DNA of 64,000 bases from JAGDZR01 sp049115695 (GTDB taxonomy: Bacteria > Bacteroidota > Bacteroidia > Cytophagales > Cyclobacteriaceae), in the NCBI GenBank assembly GCA_049115695.1, contig JAGDZR010000011.1, forward strand, positions 484,043 to 548,042, in the 5' to 3' direction. The notes beneath the pieces were generated by a model, which searched no databases, was not told where the DNA came from, and worked only from the letters and a program-made list of their open reading frames with translations. The translations under genes were made by a program, and so were the position numbers. Positions 8,458 through 17,006 of this stretch are shown here, one piece after another. Position 1 is the first letter of the stretch. Each line of letters opens with the position of its first letter.

Positions 8458-9219
8458 TCAATGCATATAGCTTCCTGCGTTGACATCAAATGTTGAGCCT
8501 GTAGCATGATCTGCCATTCCTGATGCAATGAAAGTAATGAGAGGAGCAATATCTTTAGGTTCAGTTAATCGTTCAAGCGAAAGATCTCCTTTCGCGTGTT
8601 CTTCACCATATTGTGCAATAAACTCCTGCGCCATATCGGTACGGACAAATCCGGGAGCAATATTAAACGCCTTAATTCCTTGTTTGCCAAATGAACGGGC
8701 AATTGAGCGGGTCAGCGAAACCATTCCCGCTTTGGCTGAAGCATAGGCCATGTATTCTGCGGTTTCGCCTCGATAAGCAGCGCGAGAGGTAATGTTGATA
8801 ATTCGACCAGCGGCTTTTCGCTGAATAAAGTGTTCAATGGCCTTCTTACATAGAATGGCTGAGCTGGTTAGGTTTACCATAATGGTTTTGTTCCAGTCAT
8901 CGATCCACTGATCTTCAGACGCTTTCATGGGAGAATTAATAGCGATTCCTGCATTATTAATTAATATTTCAACACTACCCATTTCTAACGAAACTCGTTC
9001 AAACAACTTTGCCGCTTCTCCCTCTACTGATAAATCTGCCTGAAATGCCTTTGATTCATTGCCTAGAATGTGAGCCAGGTTTTCAGCTTCATTCACATTT
9101 TTATTGTAATGGGCAGCTATTGTAGCACCTGCTTCAGCCAGTTTAGTCGCGATTGCCTTACCAATTCCTCGACTTGCCCCTGTGACTAAAATGTTTAATC
9201 CTGAGAGATTAATGTACAT
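8458..9219 (-). CDS. Short-chain dehydrogenase/reductase (FabG-like)
   Basis: A 253-residue classical SDR. The NAD(P) fold motif TGASRGIGKA is at residues 14-23 and NNAGI near residue 87. The catalytic Ser is in INITSRAAYRG, and the Tyr-Lys pair is in YMAYASAKAG. The C-terminal block PGFVRTDM is also typical. Such enzymes reduce keto or oxidise hydroxy groups with NAD(P)H; the substrate cannot be read from the sequence. It stands alone between longer intergenic gaps, not in a fatty-acid operon, so calling it FabG would go too far. Confidence 0.92.
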   Translation of the reverse strand: MYINLSGLNILVTGASRGIGKAIATKLAEAGATIAAHYNKNVNEAENLAHILGNESKAFQADLSVEGEAAKLFERVSLEMGSVEILINNAGIAINSPMKASEDQWIDDWNKTIMVNLTSSAILCKKAIEHFIQRKAAGRIINITSRAAYRGETAEYMAYASAKAGMVSLTRSIARSFGKQGIKAFNIAPGFVRTDMAQEFIAQYGEEHAKGDLSLERLTEPKDIAPLITFIASGMADHATGSTFDVNAGSYMH

Positions 9220-9357
9220 AGCTTACGTCTATTTGAATGTTACCAGAAAATTAGCGGAATATGGGCGTTAAAGCATGACTTTCAAGCATAAAAACGAATG
9301 GAATAAATTTTGGCCCGGTGTTTGGACTATGGCAAAGAGGTTCAAACTTGAAGGATT

Positions 9358-9930
9358 ATGAAAACACACTTACTTTTTTTCACAGCAATATTATCAGTAT
9401 CCGCTTTAACATCATGCGTTGATTACGTTGAAGGGCCAGCAGGCCCCCAAGGTCCTATGGGAGCGCAAGGACCAGAAGGAGCTCCAGGAGAAAGCGGATA
9501 TGTTTTCGAATATGAGAATATCACCTTCACCTCACCAAGCTATGACGTTGTACTTGACTTTCCGTCACATTTTGAAGGGTTAGATTCTGATGTCGCTTTG
9601 GTGTACTTTTTATGGGAAGTACAGTCAATTGAAGGGCAGAACATAGAAGTATGGAGGCAACTACCCCAAACCGTGTTTACCGATGATGGGATACTTACTT
9701 ACAACTTTGATCATACAAAATATGATGCCCGAGTTTTCATGGATGCAAATTACCCTCTTAGTTGGTTGACTGCATTTGATACTGATGAATGGATTGCCAG
9801 AGTAGTCGTGGTTCCCGGAAGTTTCTTTTCGTCCGGGAGAGTAGATGTTTCGGACTACTCTGCTGTAAAGGAAGCGTTGGGTCTTCCTGATTTTGACAAA
9901 GAAAGAACACCTTTTAGTAGATCACGTTAA
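9358..9930 (+). CDS. Lipoprotein with a short collagen-like Gly-X-Y segment
   Basis: A 190-residue lipoprotein with signal MKTHLLFFTAILSVSALTSC (lipobox ALTSC). Directly after the lipidated Cys, about residues 26-46 form seven uninterrupted Gly-X-Y triplets (GPA GPQ GPM GAQ GPE GAP GES), a collagen-like stretch. The remaining ~140 residues are a beta-rich globular domain of unknown function. By analogy with other bacterial collagen-like proteins, the triplets may trimerise the domain at the cell surface. A strong terminator follows 38 bases after the stop, so it is probably a single-gene unit. Confidence 0.85.
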   Translation: MKTHLLFFTAILSVSALTSCVDYVEGPAGPQGPMGAQGPEGAPGESGYVFEYENITFTSPSYDVVLDFPSHFEGLDSDVALVYFLWEVQSIEGQNIEVWRQLPQTVFTDDGILTYNFDHTKYDARVFMDANYPLSWLTAFDTDEWIARVVVVPGSFFSSGRVDVSDYSAVKEALGLPDFDKERTPFSRSR

Positions 9931-9968
9931 GCAAACTGATGCTAACAGGTATCTAAGTAAATACGACC

Positions 9969-10000
9969 AAAGCCCTTGCATTATTTGTGAGGGCTTTTTT
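9969..10000 (+). terminator. Intrinsic terminator of the collagen-like lipoprotein gene
   Basis: The stem AAAGCCCT (9969-9976) pairs with AGGGCTTT (9990-9997). The inner part extends by G-T and other pairs to a 5-base loop, and a run of T follows. Confidence 0.85.
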
Positions 10001-10129
10001 GTTACTTGATCTCTGGCGCAAAGTATATTAGGCTTACATTCAGAAAATTATTATTTTCGTCCCACAATCCAGCTTTTTAAATTAAGAATACCAACCCTTA
10101 ACTAAAAAAGAACGCTTTAACTTATTCGC

Positions 10130-11335
10130 ATGGGCATTATTATTCCTTTATTATTAATTTCCGTTTGCTGTGTCGTCATTTGGAGGGCAGGAGATGGTTT
10201 CATGACTGCTTCCGAATATGTTGGACGCAATCTATCTGAAGGAGTGAGGGGGGCTACTATCAATGCAATTGCCAGTTCAATGCCCGAAGTTTTCACATCA
10301 CTGTTTTTCCTTTTTGTGCTAATGGATGCCAGTGGTTTTTCTGGAGGTATTGGAACAACGGCAGGAAGTGCAATTTTTAATGGCATGGTAATTCCAGCAG
10401 TTTCGGTAATAGCAGTAACTGCGATGGGGTTAGTCAAGAAAATTCAAGTTTCTAGAAAAGTCTTGTTGAGAGATGGAATTTCTCTGATTATTGCTGAGTT
10501 TATTTTCCTTATACTGATTAGTGGTTCAACACTCTACTGGTACCATGGATTGATTCTAATGCTTGTTTACGTCGTTTACATTGTATTCATGTTTACAACG
10601 ATGAGCAAAAAGGAAAAAGAAGAGTTTATGGAAGAAAGTCATGTTACGGAAGAGGACTTTGACGATGATGAGCGCATTCATAAACCTTTTCTTCAAGGTT
10701 TGCTCACATTGGATTTAGAAAGAGTTTTCATTGGTAAAACACAAATCAACAATGTCAAAGCATGGTTGCTTTTAGTTTTCTCTACTTTAGCAATTGCAGG
10801 AGTTTGTTATTGGCTTGTGTTGGCATGTGAATGGTTGGGCCAGGAAACTTATACCATTTCAGCATTCGGTAGTTCATGGTCATTTGATGGATTGGGTATT
10901 CCAATTATGTTTGTTGCACTTATTCTTGCCTCTGCTGCATCAAGTTTTCCAGATACGATTATTTCGATTAAAGATGCGCAAAAGGGAAATTATGATGATG
11001 CTGTAGCCAATGCCCTGGGAAGCAATATATTCGATGTGTGTTTTGCTTTAGGTCTTCCGCTTTTCATTTTCACGTTGATGAAGGGGCCAATCCAGATGCC
11101 TCCGGATATTATTGAATTGAGTAGTGAGCTGCGTTTTCTACTTTGGTTGTTGACAATTTTGGCTGTGGTGATCTATACTACTGGAAAATACTTCACACGA
11201 TCTAAGGCGTTTATTTTGCTCAGCATTTACTTCTTATTCGTCATCTATATCATTGCCAGGGGTGCGGACAATGCTGTAGCACAGAGTATCGCAGACTGGC
11301 TCGTTAGTGTAGTGCGATTTTTCCGAATAGGCTAA
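10130..11335 (+). CDS. Sodium/calcium exchanger family membrane protein
   Basis: A 401-residue polytopic membrane protein with about 10-11 hydrophobic segments. It carries the two alpha repeats of the CaCA superfamily: NAIASSMPEVFTSLFFL with GSAIFNGMVIPA in the first half, and ASAASSFPDTIISIKDA with ANALGSNIFDVCFALGLP in the second. A charged cytoplasmic loop (residues ~160-190, rich in Glu and Asp) separates the halves and could bind calcium. Members exchange Ca2+ for Na+ or H+ at the inner membrane. The first alpha repeat has MPE where many exchangers have TPE/SPE. The stop overlaps the convergent Rieske gene by 4 bases. Confidence 0.88.
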   Translation: MGIIIPLLLISVCCVVIWRAGDGFMTASEYVGRNLSEGVRGATINAIASSMPEVFTSLFFLFVLMDASGFSGGIGTTAGSAIFNGMVIPAVSVIAVTAMGLVKKIQVSRKVLLRDGISLIIAEFIFLILISGSTLYWYHGLILMLVYVVYIVFMFTTMSKKEKEEFMEESHVTEEDFDDDERIHKPFLQGLLTLDLERVFIGKTQINNVKAWLLLVFSTLAIAGVCYWLVLACEWLGQETYTISAFGSSWSFDGLGIPIMFVALILASAASSFPDTIISIKDAQKGNYDDAVANALGSNIFDVCFALGLPLFIFTLMKGPIQMPPDIIELSSELRFLLWLLTILAVVIYTTGKYFTRSKAFILLSIYFLFVIYIIARGADNAVAQSIADWLVSVVRFFRIG

Positions 11336-11652
11336 TCAAGCAAATAGACAGATCCGTCGATAATTGCTGTTTTTAGTGTCTTGAGGGGTTTACATCTCAG
11401 GCTACTTTCACCTCCTGTTTTAAGGTTGAAGCGGTATGTATGAAGCGGACAAACAACTTCTCCGAATGGATTGATATTGCCTTCATGTAATGGGTGACCC
11501 AGGTGCGGGCAACTATTTTCAAAGGCAAATAATTCTGTTTTTGAAATTGCAAGACATACTTTTCTTGAATCGATTTTAACTAGTTTTATTTGACCTTCGG
11601 GGATCAACTCAGCCGCAGCGTCAATTGAATCAAACAGTTTAACCTTTTGCAT
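11332..11652 (-). CDS. Rieske [2Fe-2S] domain protein
   Basis: A 106-residue single-domain ferredoxin of the Rieske type. Cluster ligands are visible as Cys48-x-His50 in ENSCPHLGHPL and Cys68-x2-His71 in VVCPLHTYRF, with normal spacing. Small proteins like this deliver electrons to oxygenases or form the small subunit of nitrite-reductase-like complexes, but no such partner is adjacent. Its start lies only 2 bases from the start of the divergent aminotransferase gene, so the two share a very compact regulatory region. Confidence 0.93.
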   Translation of the reverse strand: MQKVKLFDSIDAAAELIPEGQIKLVKIDSRKVCLAISKTELFAFENSCPHLGHPLHEGNINPFGEVVCPLHTYRFNLKTGGESSLRCKPLKTLKTAIIDGSVYLLD

Positions 11653-11654
11653 AC

Positions 11655-12782
11655 ATGATGAAATGTCAACGTGATAAATTTTATTTACAGCGTAAAATAA
11701 GCTACTTAAACTGCGCGTATATGTCCCCTTTGTCCAGAAAAGTTGAAAATGCTGGTAAAAAAGGGCTTCAAGGCAAAAGGCATCCGTATAGAGTTCAACC
11801 AGATGATTTTTTTCGAGATAACGAAACCCTCAGAAGTTTGTTTGCGAAACTAATTGGATGTGAAGAACCTGACCGAATAGCAATGATTCCATCTGTTTCA
11901 TATGCGATGGCGACTATTGCTGGTAACCTTCCGAAAAAGAAGGGCAAGATTGTACTAGCAGGGGATCAGTTTCCGAGTAATGTTTATCCGTGGAACATGA
12001 AGGGCTATGATCTTCATTTTGTAAGTAAACCTGTTGACGGATTATGGACAGAAGCCATACGGGATGCAATAGATGACACAACGTCCTTAGTGACATTGGG
12101 AGTCGTGCATTGGACTGATGGTACCAGGTTTGATTTGAAGGCGATAGGTGAGAAAGCCAAAAGTGTTGACGCAGCATTTGTTTTGGACGGAACTCAAGCA
12201 ATTGGTGCTTTGCCATTTAATATTGAAAATACAGGTGCAGACGCACTGGTTTGTGCCGGGTATAAATGGCTGATGGGACCATATGCTTATGGTTTGGCAT
12301 ATTATGGGCCAATTTTTGGCAATGGGCTTCCCATCGAACAAAACTGGATCAACCGCAAAAACGCTGAGGATTTTGCCGGTTTAGTCAACTATAGAGATGA
12401 GTATGAACCAGGCTCACGGCGTTTTGATGTTGGTGAGAGAAGTAACTTTATTGCCGTGCCGATGATGATCGCAGCTTTGAAGCAAATCCTGAAGTGGAAC
12501 CCAGAGAGTATATCTGATTACTGTGGGAGTTTGTTTGAGGCGTTTTTACCCCCAATTGAAGAAATGGGTTTTAAATTGAGCTCACCACCCGTTGAGCGAT
12601 CAAAACATTTGTTTGGGTTGCAAATTCCTGAGCAAATAGCACTTTCAAAATTGATGCAGGATTTCAAACAAAGCAAAGTATATGTTTCAGTAAGAGGAAA
12701 TGTTATTCGGGTGTCTCCTAATGTTTACAATGACAAGAAAGACATTAATCGATTCATTCGCGTTTTGAGTGATGCGATTTAA
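11655..12782 (+). CDS. Class V aminotransferase (cysteine desulfurase-like fold)
   Basis: A 375-residue PLP enzyme. The cofactor region is visible: His152 in VVHWTDG, Asp178 and Gln181 in VLDGTQAIGALPF, and the Schiff-base lysine Lys204 in CAGYKWLMGPYAYG. The C-terminal domain ends with a typical VSVRGNVIRVSPNVYN substrate-side segment. No cysteine loop like that of group I desulfurases is evident, so an aminotransferase, kynureninase-like or lyase activity is as likely as desulfuration. It is divergent from the Rieske gene. The family is sure; the substrate is not known. Confidence 0.88.
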   Translation: MMKCQRDKFYLQRKISYLNCAYMSPLSRKVENAGKKGLQGKRHPYRVQPDDFFRDNETLRSLFAKLIGCEEPDRIAMIPSVSYAMATIAGNLPKKKGKIVLAGDQFPSNVYPWNMKGYDLHFVSKPVDGLWTEAIRDAIDDTTSLVTLGVVHWTDGTRFDLKAIGEKAKSVDAAFVLDGTQAIGALPFNIENTGADALVCAGYKWLMGPYAYGLAYYGPIFGNGLPIEQNWINRKNAEDFAGLVNYRDEYEPGSRRFDVGERSNFIAVPMMIAALKQILKWNPESISDYCGSLFEAFLPPIEEMGFKLSSPPVERSKHLFGLQIPEQIALSKLMQDFKQSKVYVSVRGNVIRVSPNVYNDKKDINRFIRVLSDAI

Positions 12783-12818
12783 TTTTTGCTTTATCTTCGT
12801 AACTTAAAATTTATCAAA

Positions 12819-12950
12819 ATGGATATAACTAACCCTGCGATCTTAGAAGGAGCCAATATTTTCATCACGATAGTAGTGATTTTGGTAGGATTTGTTACAG
12901 CGATTTCTTTGATAGATGCTCGTAAAATTCACGAAAAGAGAGACAAATAG
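12819..12950 (+). CDS. Small single-pass membrane protein (43 aa)
   Basis: An ATG at 12819 opens a 43-residue frame ending in TAG at 12948-12950. The peptide has a short acidic start (MDITNPAILEGANIF), one hydrophobic helix (ITIVVILVGFVTAISLI) and a charged basic tail (DARKIHEKRDK). The composition is what a real one-helix membrane protein looks like, with a positive-inside tail. It lies 36 bases after the aminotransferase stop on the same strand. No family is recognised. It faces a second tiny membrane protein gene convergently. Confidence 0.6.
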   Translation: MDITNPAILEGANIFITIVVILVGFVTAISLIDARKIHEKRDK

Positions 12951-12980
12951 TCAATAAAAAGAAAAGTCTAAGCAGAATGC

Positions 12981-13085
12981 CTAGACGTGATCTTTTTCAT
13001 GTGAGCTTACCTTTTCATTCGGCAAGATAAACGGGCATACAATTGCTAAAACAAACAGCCCGAGAATAAGTCCTAACATTATCAT
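12981..13085 (-). CDS. Small single-pass membrane protein (34 aa)
   Basis: On the minus strand the ATG at 13085 gives a 34-residue frame ending at 12981. It has a hydrophobic helix (MIMLGLILGLFVLAIVCPFI) and a polar tail (LPNEKVSSHEKDHV). A TATCTTTG -7 element 17-24 bases upstream supports transcription. A hairpin made of GTCTA and TAGAC arms lies at its 3' end. No family is recognised. The start could also be the second ATG two codons later. Confidence 0.55.
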   Translation of the reverse strand: MIMLGLILGLFVLAIVCPFILPNEKVSSHEKDHV

Positions 13086-13101
13086 AGTCGTAAATTTTGT
13101 T

Positions 13102-13109
13102 CAAAGATA
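13102..13109 (-). promoter_or_regulatory. -7 element upstream of the 34-aa membrane protein
   Basis: An exact TAnnTTTG match (TATCTTTG on the minus strand) lies 17 bases before the ATG at 13085. A clear TTTG -33 box at the usual distance was not found. Confidence 0.35.
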
Positions 13110-13148
13110 TACTGGTTCGGGCACTTTTGTTGGAATAGGTATTTAAAA

Positions 13149-14501
13149 TTACACATGGCCCTGAGCGATCATGGCATCAGCGACTTTGACAAAGCCGGCA
13201 ATATTAGCTCCTTTCACATAATCTGTATATCCATCACCTGATTTGCCATATTCCATACAATTGTGATGGATGGACTGCATAATCATTTTTAATCGATAGT
13301 CTACTTCGTCCTTTGTCCAGTACAGACGTTGTGCATTTTGAGACATTTCCAGACCGGAGGTTGCAACGCCTCCGGCATTTGAGGCTTTGCCCGGGCTGAA
13401 ATAAATTTTTGCCGCCTTGATCAACTCATACGCCTCAGCTGTAGTTGGCATATTTGCTCCTTCGAAAATCCCTTTACATCCATTTTTAATTAGCCTCTGC
13501 GCATCTTCGGCAGGAAGCTCGTTTTGGGTGGCACATGGAAAAGCCAGATCAACTTTAGCATTCCATGGTGTCATGCCAGCATTAAATGATGCTGACTTAA
13601 AGGTTTCAGTATATTCTTTGATTCGCCCACGACGAACATTTTTTAGGTCCTTAATAAAGGCGAGTTTTTCTGTATTGATTCCATCGGGATCATGAATAAA
13701 ACCTTGAGAATCTGAAACTGTCACCGGTTTTGCGCCCAGTTCTATTAGCTTCTCGATGGTATATTGAGCAACATTTCCACTACCGGAAACGGCACAAACT
13801 TTACCTTCAAAGCCATCACCATGAGCTTCTAGCACTTCATTGGCAAAGTATACCACGCCATATCCCGTAGCTTCAGTTCTGATAAGGCTACCACCAAAAT
13901 CCAATCCCTTACCTGTTAGGACTCCTGTGAATTCATTTTTTATCTTTTTGTATTGTCCGAACATGTAACCGATTTCACGAGCCCCAACTCCAATATCTCC
14001 CGCTGGAACATCTGTGAAGCCACCAATGTGCTTGGATAATTCAGTCATAAAGCTCTGACAAAAACGCAAGACCTCTCCATCGGATTTTCCTTTTGGGTCG
14101 AAATCACTTCCACCTTTACCTCCTCCAAGAGGGAGAGTTGTAAGACTGTTCTTCAGGACTTGCTCGAACGCAAGAAATTTTAATACAGAAAGTGTTACAG
14201 TTGGGTGAAAACGAAGACCTCCTTTGTAAGGCCCTATAGCAGAATTCATTTGTACTCGAAAACCTCGATTTACCTGATGCATCCCAGCGTCATCAATCCA
14301 AGGAACTCTGAAAATAATGGCTCTCTCTGGCTCGCACATTCTTTCCAGGACGTTGAACTCCTTATACTTTGGGTTTTCCTCCATATACGGAACTATGGTC
14401 TCGGCAACTTCCTTTACTGCTTGAAGAAATTCTGTTTCATGCGCGTTTTTTTCGGTTATACGCTGCATAAATGCTTGAACAAGTTTTTCGTTTTGGGACA
14501 T
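13149..14501 (-). CDS. gdhA: Glutamate dehydrogenase (hexameric, probably NADP-dependent)
   Basis: A 450-residue protein, the length of the small hexameric enzyme. It interconverts 2-oxoglutarate plus ammonium and glutamate, linking nitrogen assimilation and the TCA cycle. Visible signatures are the substrate block GPYKGGLRFHPTVTLSVLKF, the catalytic lysine region PLGGGKGGSDFDPKGKSDGE, PAGDIGVGAREIGYMFGQYK, the dinucleotide fold VSGSGNVAQYTIEKL, and GGVATSGLEMSQNAQR near the end. NADP preference is inferred from similarity to bacterial anabolic enzymes. It forms a single-gene minus-strand unit. Confidence 0.97.
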   Translation of the reverse strand: MSQNEKLVQAFMQRITEKNAHETEFLQAVKEVAETIVPYMEENPKYKEFNVLERMCEPERAIIFRVPWIDDAGMHQVNRGFRVQMNSAIGPYKGGLRFHPTVTLSVLKFLAFEQVLKNSLTTLPLGGGKGGSDFDPKGKSDGEVLRFCQSFMTELSKHIGGFTDVPAGDIGVGAREIGYMFGQYKKIKNEFTGVLTGKGLDFGGSLIRTEATGYGVVYFANEVLEAHGDGFEGKVCAVSGSGNVAQYTIEKLIELGAKPVTVSDSQGFIHDPDGINTEKLAFIKDLKNVRRGRIKEYTETFKSASFNAGMTPWNAKVDLAFPCATQNELPAEDAQRLIKNGCKGIFEGANMPTTAEAYELIKAAKIYFSPGKASNAGGVATSGLEMSQNAQRLYWTKDEVDYRLKMIMQSIHHNCMEYGKSGDGYTDYVKGANIAGFVKVADAMIAQGHV

Positions 14502-14653
14502 GTGTCGTAATGAATTATATTCCTATCAAGATAGCGTTTTTTTGAGACATTCGGCAATGGAAAACCCACTCAGAATTAATCAATTCATAATACCCAGGAA
14601 AACATTCAGTATTGAATGAACGTTTAAATTGTAAGTTATAAACCACCATTATC

Positions 14654-14830
14654 ATGAAAACGAAAGAACTAGAAGCTGAAATACAGACTCTTTTAGGGGG
14701 TTTGAACAGCGTACAGAAAGAAGATGTTCTGAATTATTTAAGGACTGTTCCGCACCAAATACACAGCACAAAACTTTACAAACGAAAGAAAATGCGTCAA
14801 ATCAGACAGGCACTTGACGCGAGCTATTGA
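14654..14830 (+). CDS. Small basic protein of unknown function (58 aa)
   Basis: An ATG at 14654 opens a 58-residue frame ending in TGA at 14828-14830. The first half is amphipathic helix (KELEAEIQTLLGGLNSVQKE). The second half is strongly basic (KLYKRKKMRQIRQALDASY), giving a protein that could bind nucleic acid or the ribosome. No family is recognised. Its stop is 13 bases from the stop of the convergent channel gene. It could be a chance frame, but its composition and the otherwise empty position argue for a gene. Confidence 0.5.
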   Translation: MKTKELEAEIQTLLGGLNSVQKEDVLNYLRTVPHQIHSTKLYKRKKMRQIRQALDASY

Positions 14831-14843
14831 AACAGTTATTAGA

Positions 14844-16745
14844 TTAATCTTCGGACAAGACGATGATCATGTCCTGGTCACTTAGGGTAAAGGTCTCAGT
14901 CTTTTTAGGGTTGACGATAACACCATAACCTTTGGTGGCATCTTTTGCGTCTGCAAAAATACGGTAGCCGATGGCCACTTCGTTCTTACGTGCAGCGGAT
15001 TCCAGAATGGTATAGAAGTTCATTGGAACATCTGTTTTCACATACTCTCGGGCTGGCTTAATGTAAATCTCAGATCCATCAGCATCAAATAGGTCTTCAA
15101 AGACACGCATCAAATCCTTGTTTTCACTCACCTGGCTCATCAACAGACTGATTAGCTTGTCGCTTACAATAAAATCGTCAGCACTTGTAATATCTGCGAG
15201 CTGCCTATTTCGAATATCTAGCATTTCACTCACAATCTTATAGTTCGCTCCTGAAGTCTCCGTAAAGTTTCTAAGGTGAAGCAACGTAATAAGGGTTTGT
15301 GCATCGGCCTCCTGAATCGGGTAATAATTCTGATAACAGAGAAGAATGATATAATCGTAATTTTCTAGGTGCATTGACTCTAGCGTTTCACGATCAGTTG
15401 TATCCTGAACCTCAAATTCCAACTTGATGTTTTTGACCGTTTTCTGAAGTTTTTTGACCGTCTTGTAGGCATCCTCAAACTTGCTAACAACTCTGACGAT
15501 TGACCCTTCTGGCACATAGTAGTCAAGCTCCTGAATGATGTACCTTGCTCTATTATTCCAACCAACGATCAGGATTTCTTCAGCATGAGATTCTTCTGGC
15601 TCGGTATAAACTATATTTCCTTCATGGATTTGATAATTGGTCGTACCATTTGGAATAAGGGTATCATCATCCTTTGTGATACCTATGATACTATCTCCTT
15701 CTGAAAATATAGTGTTCATTGGAGGGTTAATCTCAACATGTCCATCGGCGAATTGAACACCAATGATTGCTGAGTCCTCATATCTAAAAAGAATTTCCCT
15801 GAATTCTAATCCAACAACATCATTTTCCTGGACGAAATATATTTCATCCCCATCAAAATCCATTAGTTCAATGTAAACCACAGATAGCCCTGACTGGCGA
15901 CTGGTTTGCACCATGATTCTGGAAATGATTTCATCTGACAGAATCAATTCTACTTCACTCTTTCCGACCATTTTGGCAACATCGAAGTTCTTCTTATCTT
16001 CGATTTCTGCTGTTATGTGGTAAGGAGTATCTCTTCTTTCCGGATTGGTAACAATTGCCACAATCGTTTTGATGATTTGAGAATCACTATTCTCATTATC
16101 CTTGTCCAGGATAATGATGGACTTAGTTTGAAAGGGATTGGCGATATATAGGTCATGGACATCAATCGGGTTACCGGTTCTACAGATAACCCTTGTTGTG
16201 CCCGTATTAGGCACTTTATCTTTGATTTCATCCTCCATCTCAACCTTGTCCTTATCGGCAAGAATGACAATAACACCATCTTTTTGGTTCTCGTTCGCGA
16301 TGACTATTTCTGAGATGATGGTAAATATTTTTGAGGACCATCCTAAAATGAGCAAATGATCTTTTTCAATGACAAATGAACGACCTTTTCTCAGGGATTC
16401 GATTTTCTCAAGTATACCACTCGAAACCAAACCAATCAAGACGGAAATGACAACCAATCCGACAAGTGTAACAGCCATCATGTAGAGCATGAATGGCCAG
16501 TTGTCTTCATGCCCACCAACCGTACCTGGATCTAGCATGTGGGTCAGGTTTACCCAAATGGATTTAAAAACATCAAAATCATCGTTATGATCAGGGTGTA
16601 ATCCAACTCCATAAAGTACGACTGCCAAGAAGATGACAACCGCAAAGGTGAAAATACCAAGACCAGTAATCATGGGTACTGTTCCTTTCGAAACGAAATT
16701 GTCAAACTTGTATTTAAACCTAACCGAGAACGGTGCTTTTTTCAT
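14844..16745 (-). CDS. CASTOR/POLLUX-related ion channel with RCK-type domains
   Basis: A 633-residue membrane protein of the CASTOR/POLLUX (DMI1) family. Two or three membrane segments lie in the first ~120 residues (ITGLGIFTFAVVIFLAVVLYG; MLYMMAVTLVGLVVISVLIGL). A pore-like loop (WVNLTHMLDPGTVGG) lies between them. The cytoplasmic part starts with LLILGWSSKIFTIISEIV, a Rossmann RCK fold characteristic of the family, and has a second RCK-like unit starting EEILIVGWNNRARYIIQELD. Plant homologues are nuclear cation channels; bacterial ones are uncharacterised, probably K+ or Ca2+ conducting. A good promoter with a palindrome lies upstream. Confidence 0.9.
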   Translation of the reverse strand: MKKAPFSVRFKYKFDNFVSKGTVPMITGLGIFTFAVVIFLAVVLYGVGLHPDHNDDFDVFKSIWVNLTHMLDPGTVGGHEDNWPFMLYMMAVTLVGLVVISVLIGLVSSGILEKIESLRKGRSFVIEKDHLLILGWSSKIFTIISEIVIANENQKDGVIVILADKDKVEMEDEIKDKVPNTGTTRVICRTGNPIDVHDLYIANPFQTKSIIILDKDNENSDSQIIKTIVAIVTNPERRDTPYHITAEIEDKKNFDVAKMVGKSEVELILSDEIISRIMVQTSRQSGLSVVYIELMDFDGDEIYFVQENDVVGLEFREILFRYEDSAIIGVQFADGHVEINPPMNTIFSEGDSIIGITKDDDTLIPNGTTNYQIHEGNIVYTEPEESHAEEILIVGWNNRARYIIQELDYYVPEGSIVRVVSKFEDAYKTVKKLQKTVKNIKLEFEVQDTTDRETLESMHLENYDYIILLCYQNYYPIQEADAQTLITLLHLRNFTETSGANYKIVSEMLDIRNRQLADITSADDFIVSDKLISLLMSQVSENKDLMRVFEDLFDADGSEIYIKPAREYVKTDVPMNFYTILESAARKNEVAIGYRIFADAKDATKGYGVIVNPKKTETFTLSDQDMIIVLSED

Positions 16746-16781
16746 ACGATTATTTTTAAATGCTCAAGGGCATTAAAGCGG

Positions 16782-16814
16782 CAAATTTAGTTTGTGGCGA
16801 CCAATTGCCACAAA
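16782..16814 (-). promoter_or_regulatory. Promoter of the CASTOR/POLLUX gene with an embedded palindrome
   Basis: On the minus strand TTTG (16814-16811) is followed after 21 bases by TAAATTTG (16789-16782), a full match to the Bacteroidota -33/-7 pattern. The same DNA contains a perfect 8-bp inverted repeat, TTTGTGGC (16791-16798) and GCCACAAA (16807-16814), which covers the -33 box and spacer. A dimeric regulator bound there would cover the -33 box; repression is inferred. Confidence 0.6.
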
Positions 16815-16958
16815 GAATTTAAATATACATTTATTTTTCTCCCCAACTGTTCAAAATGTGAAGATAGGTGGTGATAAGCTTACTATTTGCCAATGTGATC
16901 ACAAAAAGAACGACTAGCGGATGTTACCATAGTCAGCTAAAGCATTGCATGCTAGTTA

Positions 16959-16991
16959 ATTGAATTCACAATAAAATGTTTTGTAGATTTG
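16959..16991 (+). promoter_or_regulatory. Putative promoter of the NarL-type regulator gene
   Basis: TAGATTTG at 16984-16991 matches the -7 consensus TAnnTTTG. A TTG at about 16960-16962 sits 21 bases upstream as a partial -33 box. Transcription would begin only a few bases before the ATG at 17007, giving an almost leaderless message. Confidence 0.45.
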
Positions 16992-17006
16992 GTAACCCTA
17001 CTAGCT

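Noticed and set aside
9275..9361. A 28-codon frame whose stop overlaps the ATG of the collagen-like lipoprotein gene
   Set aside because: Too short, no upstream support, no recognisable leader-peptide features; the overlap may be chance.
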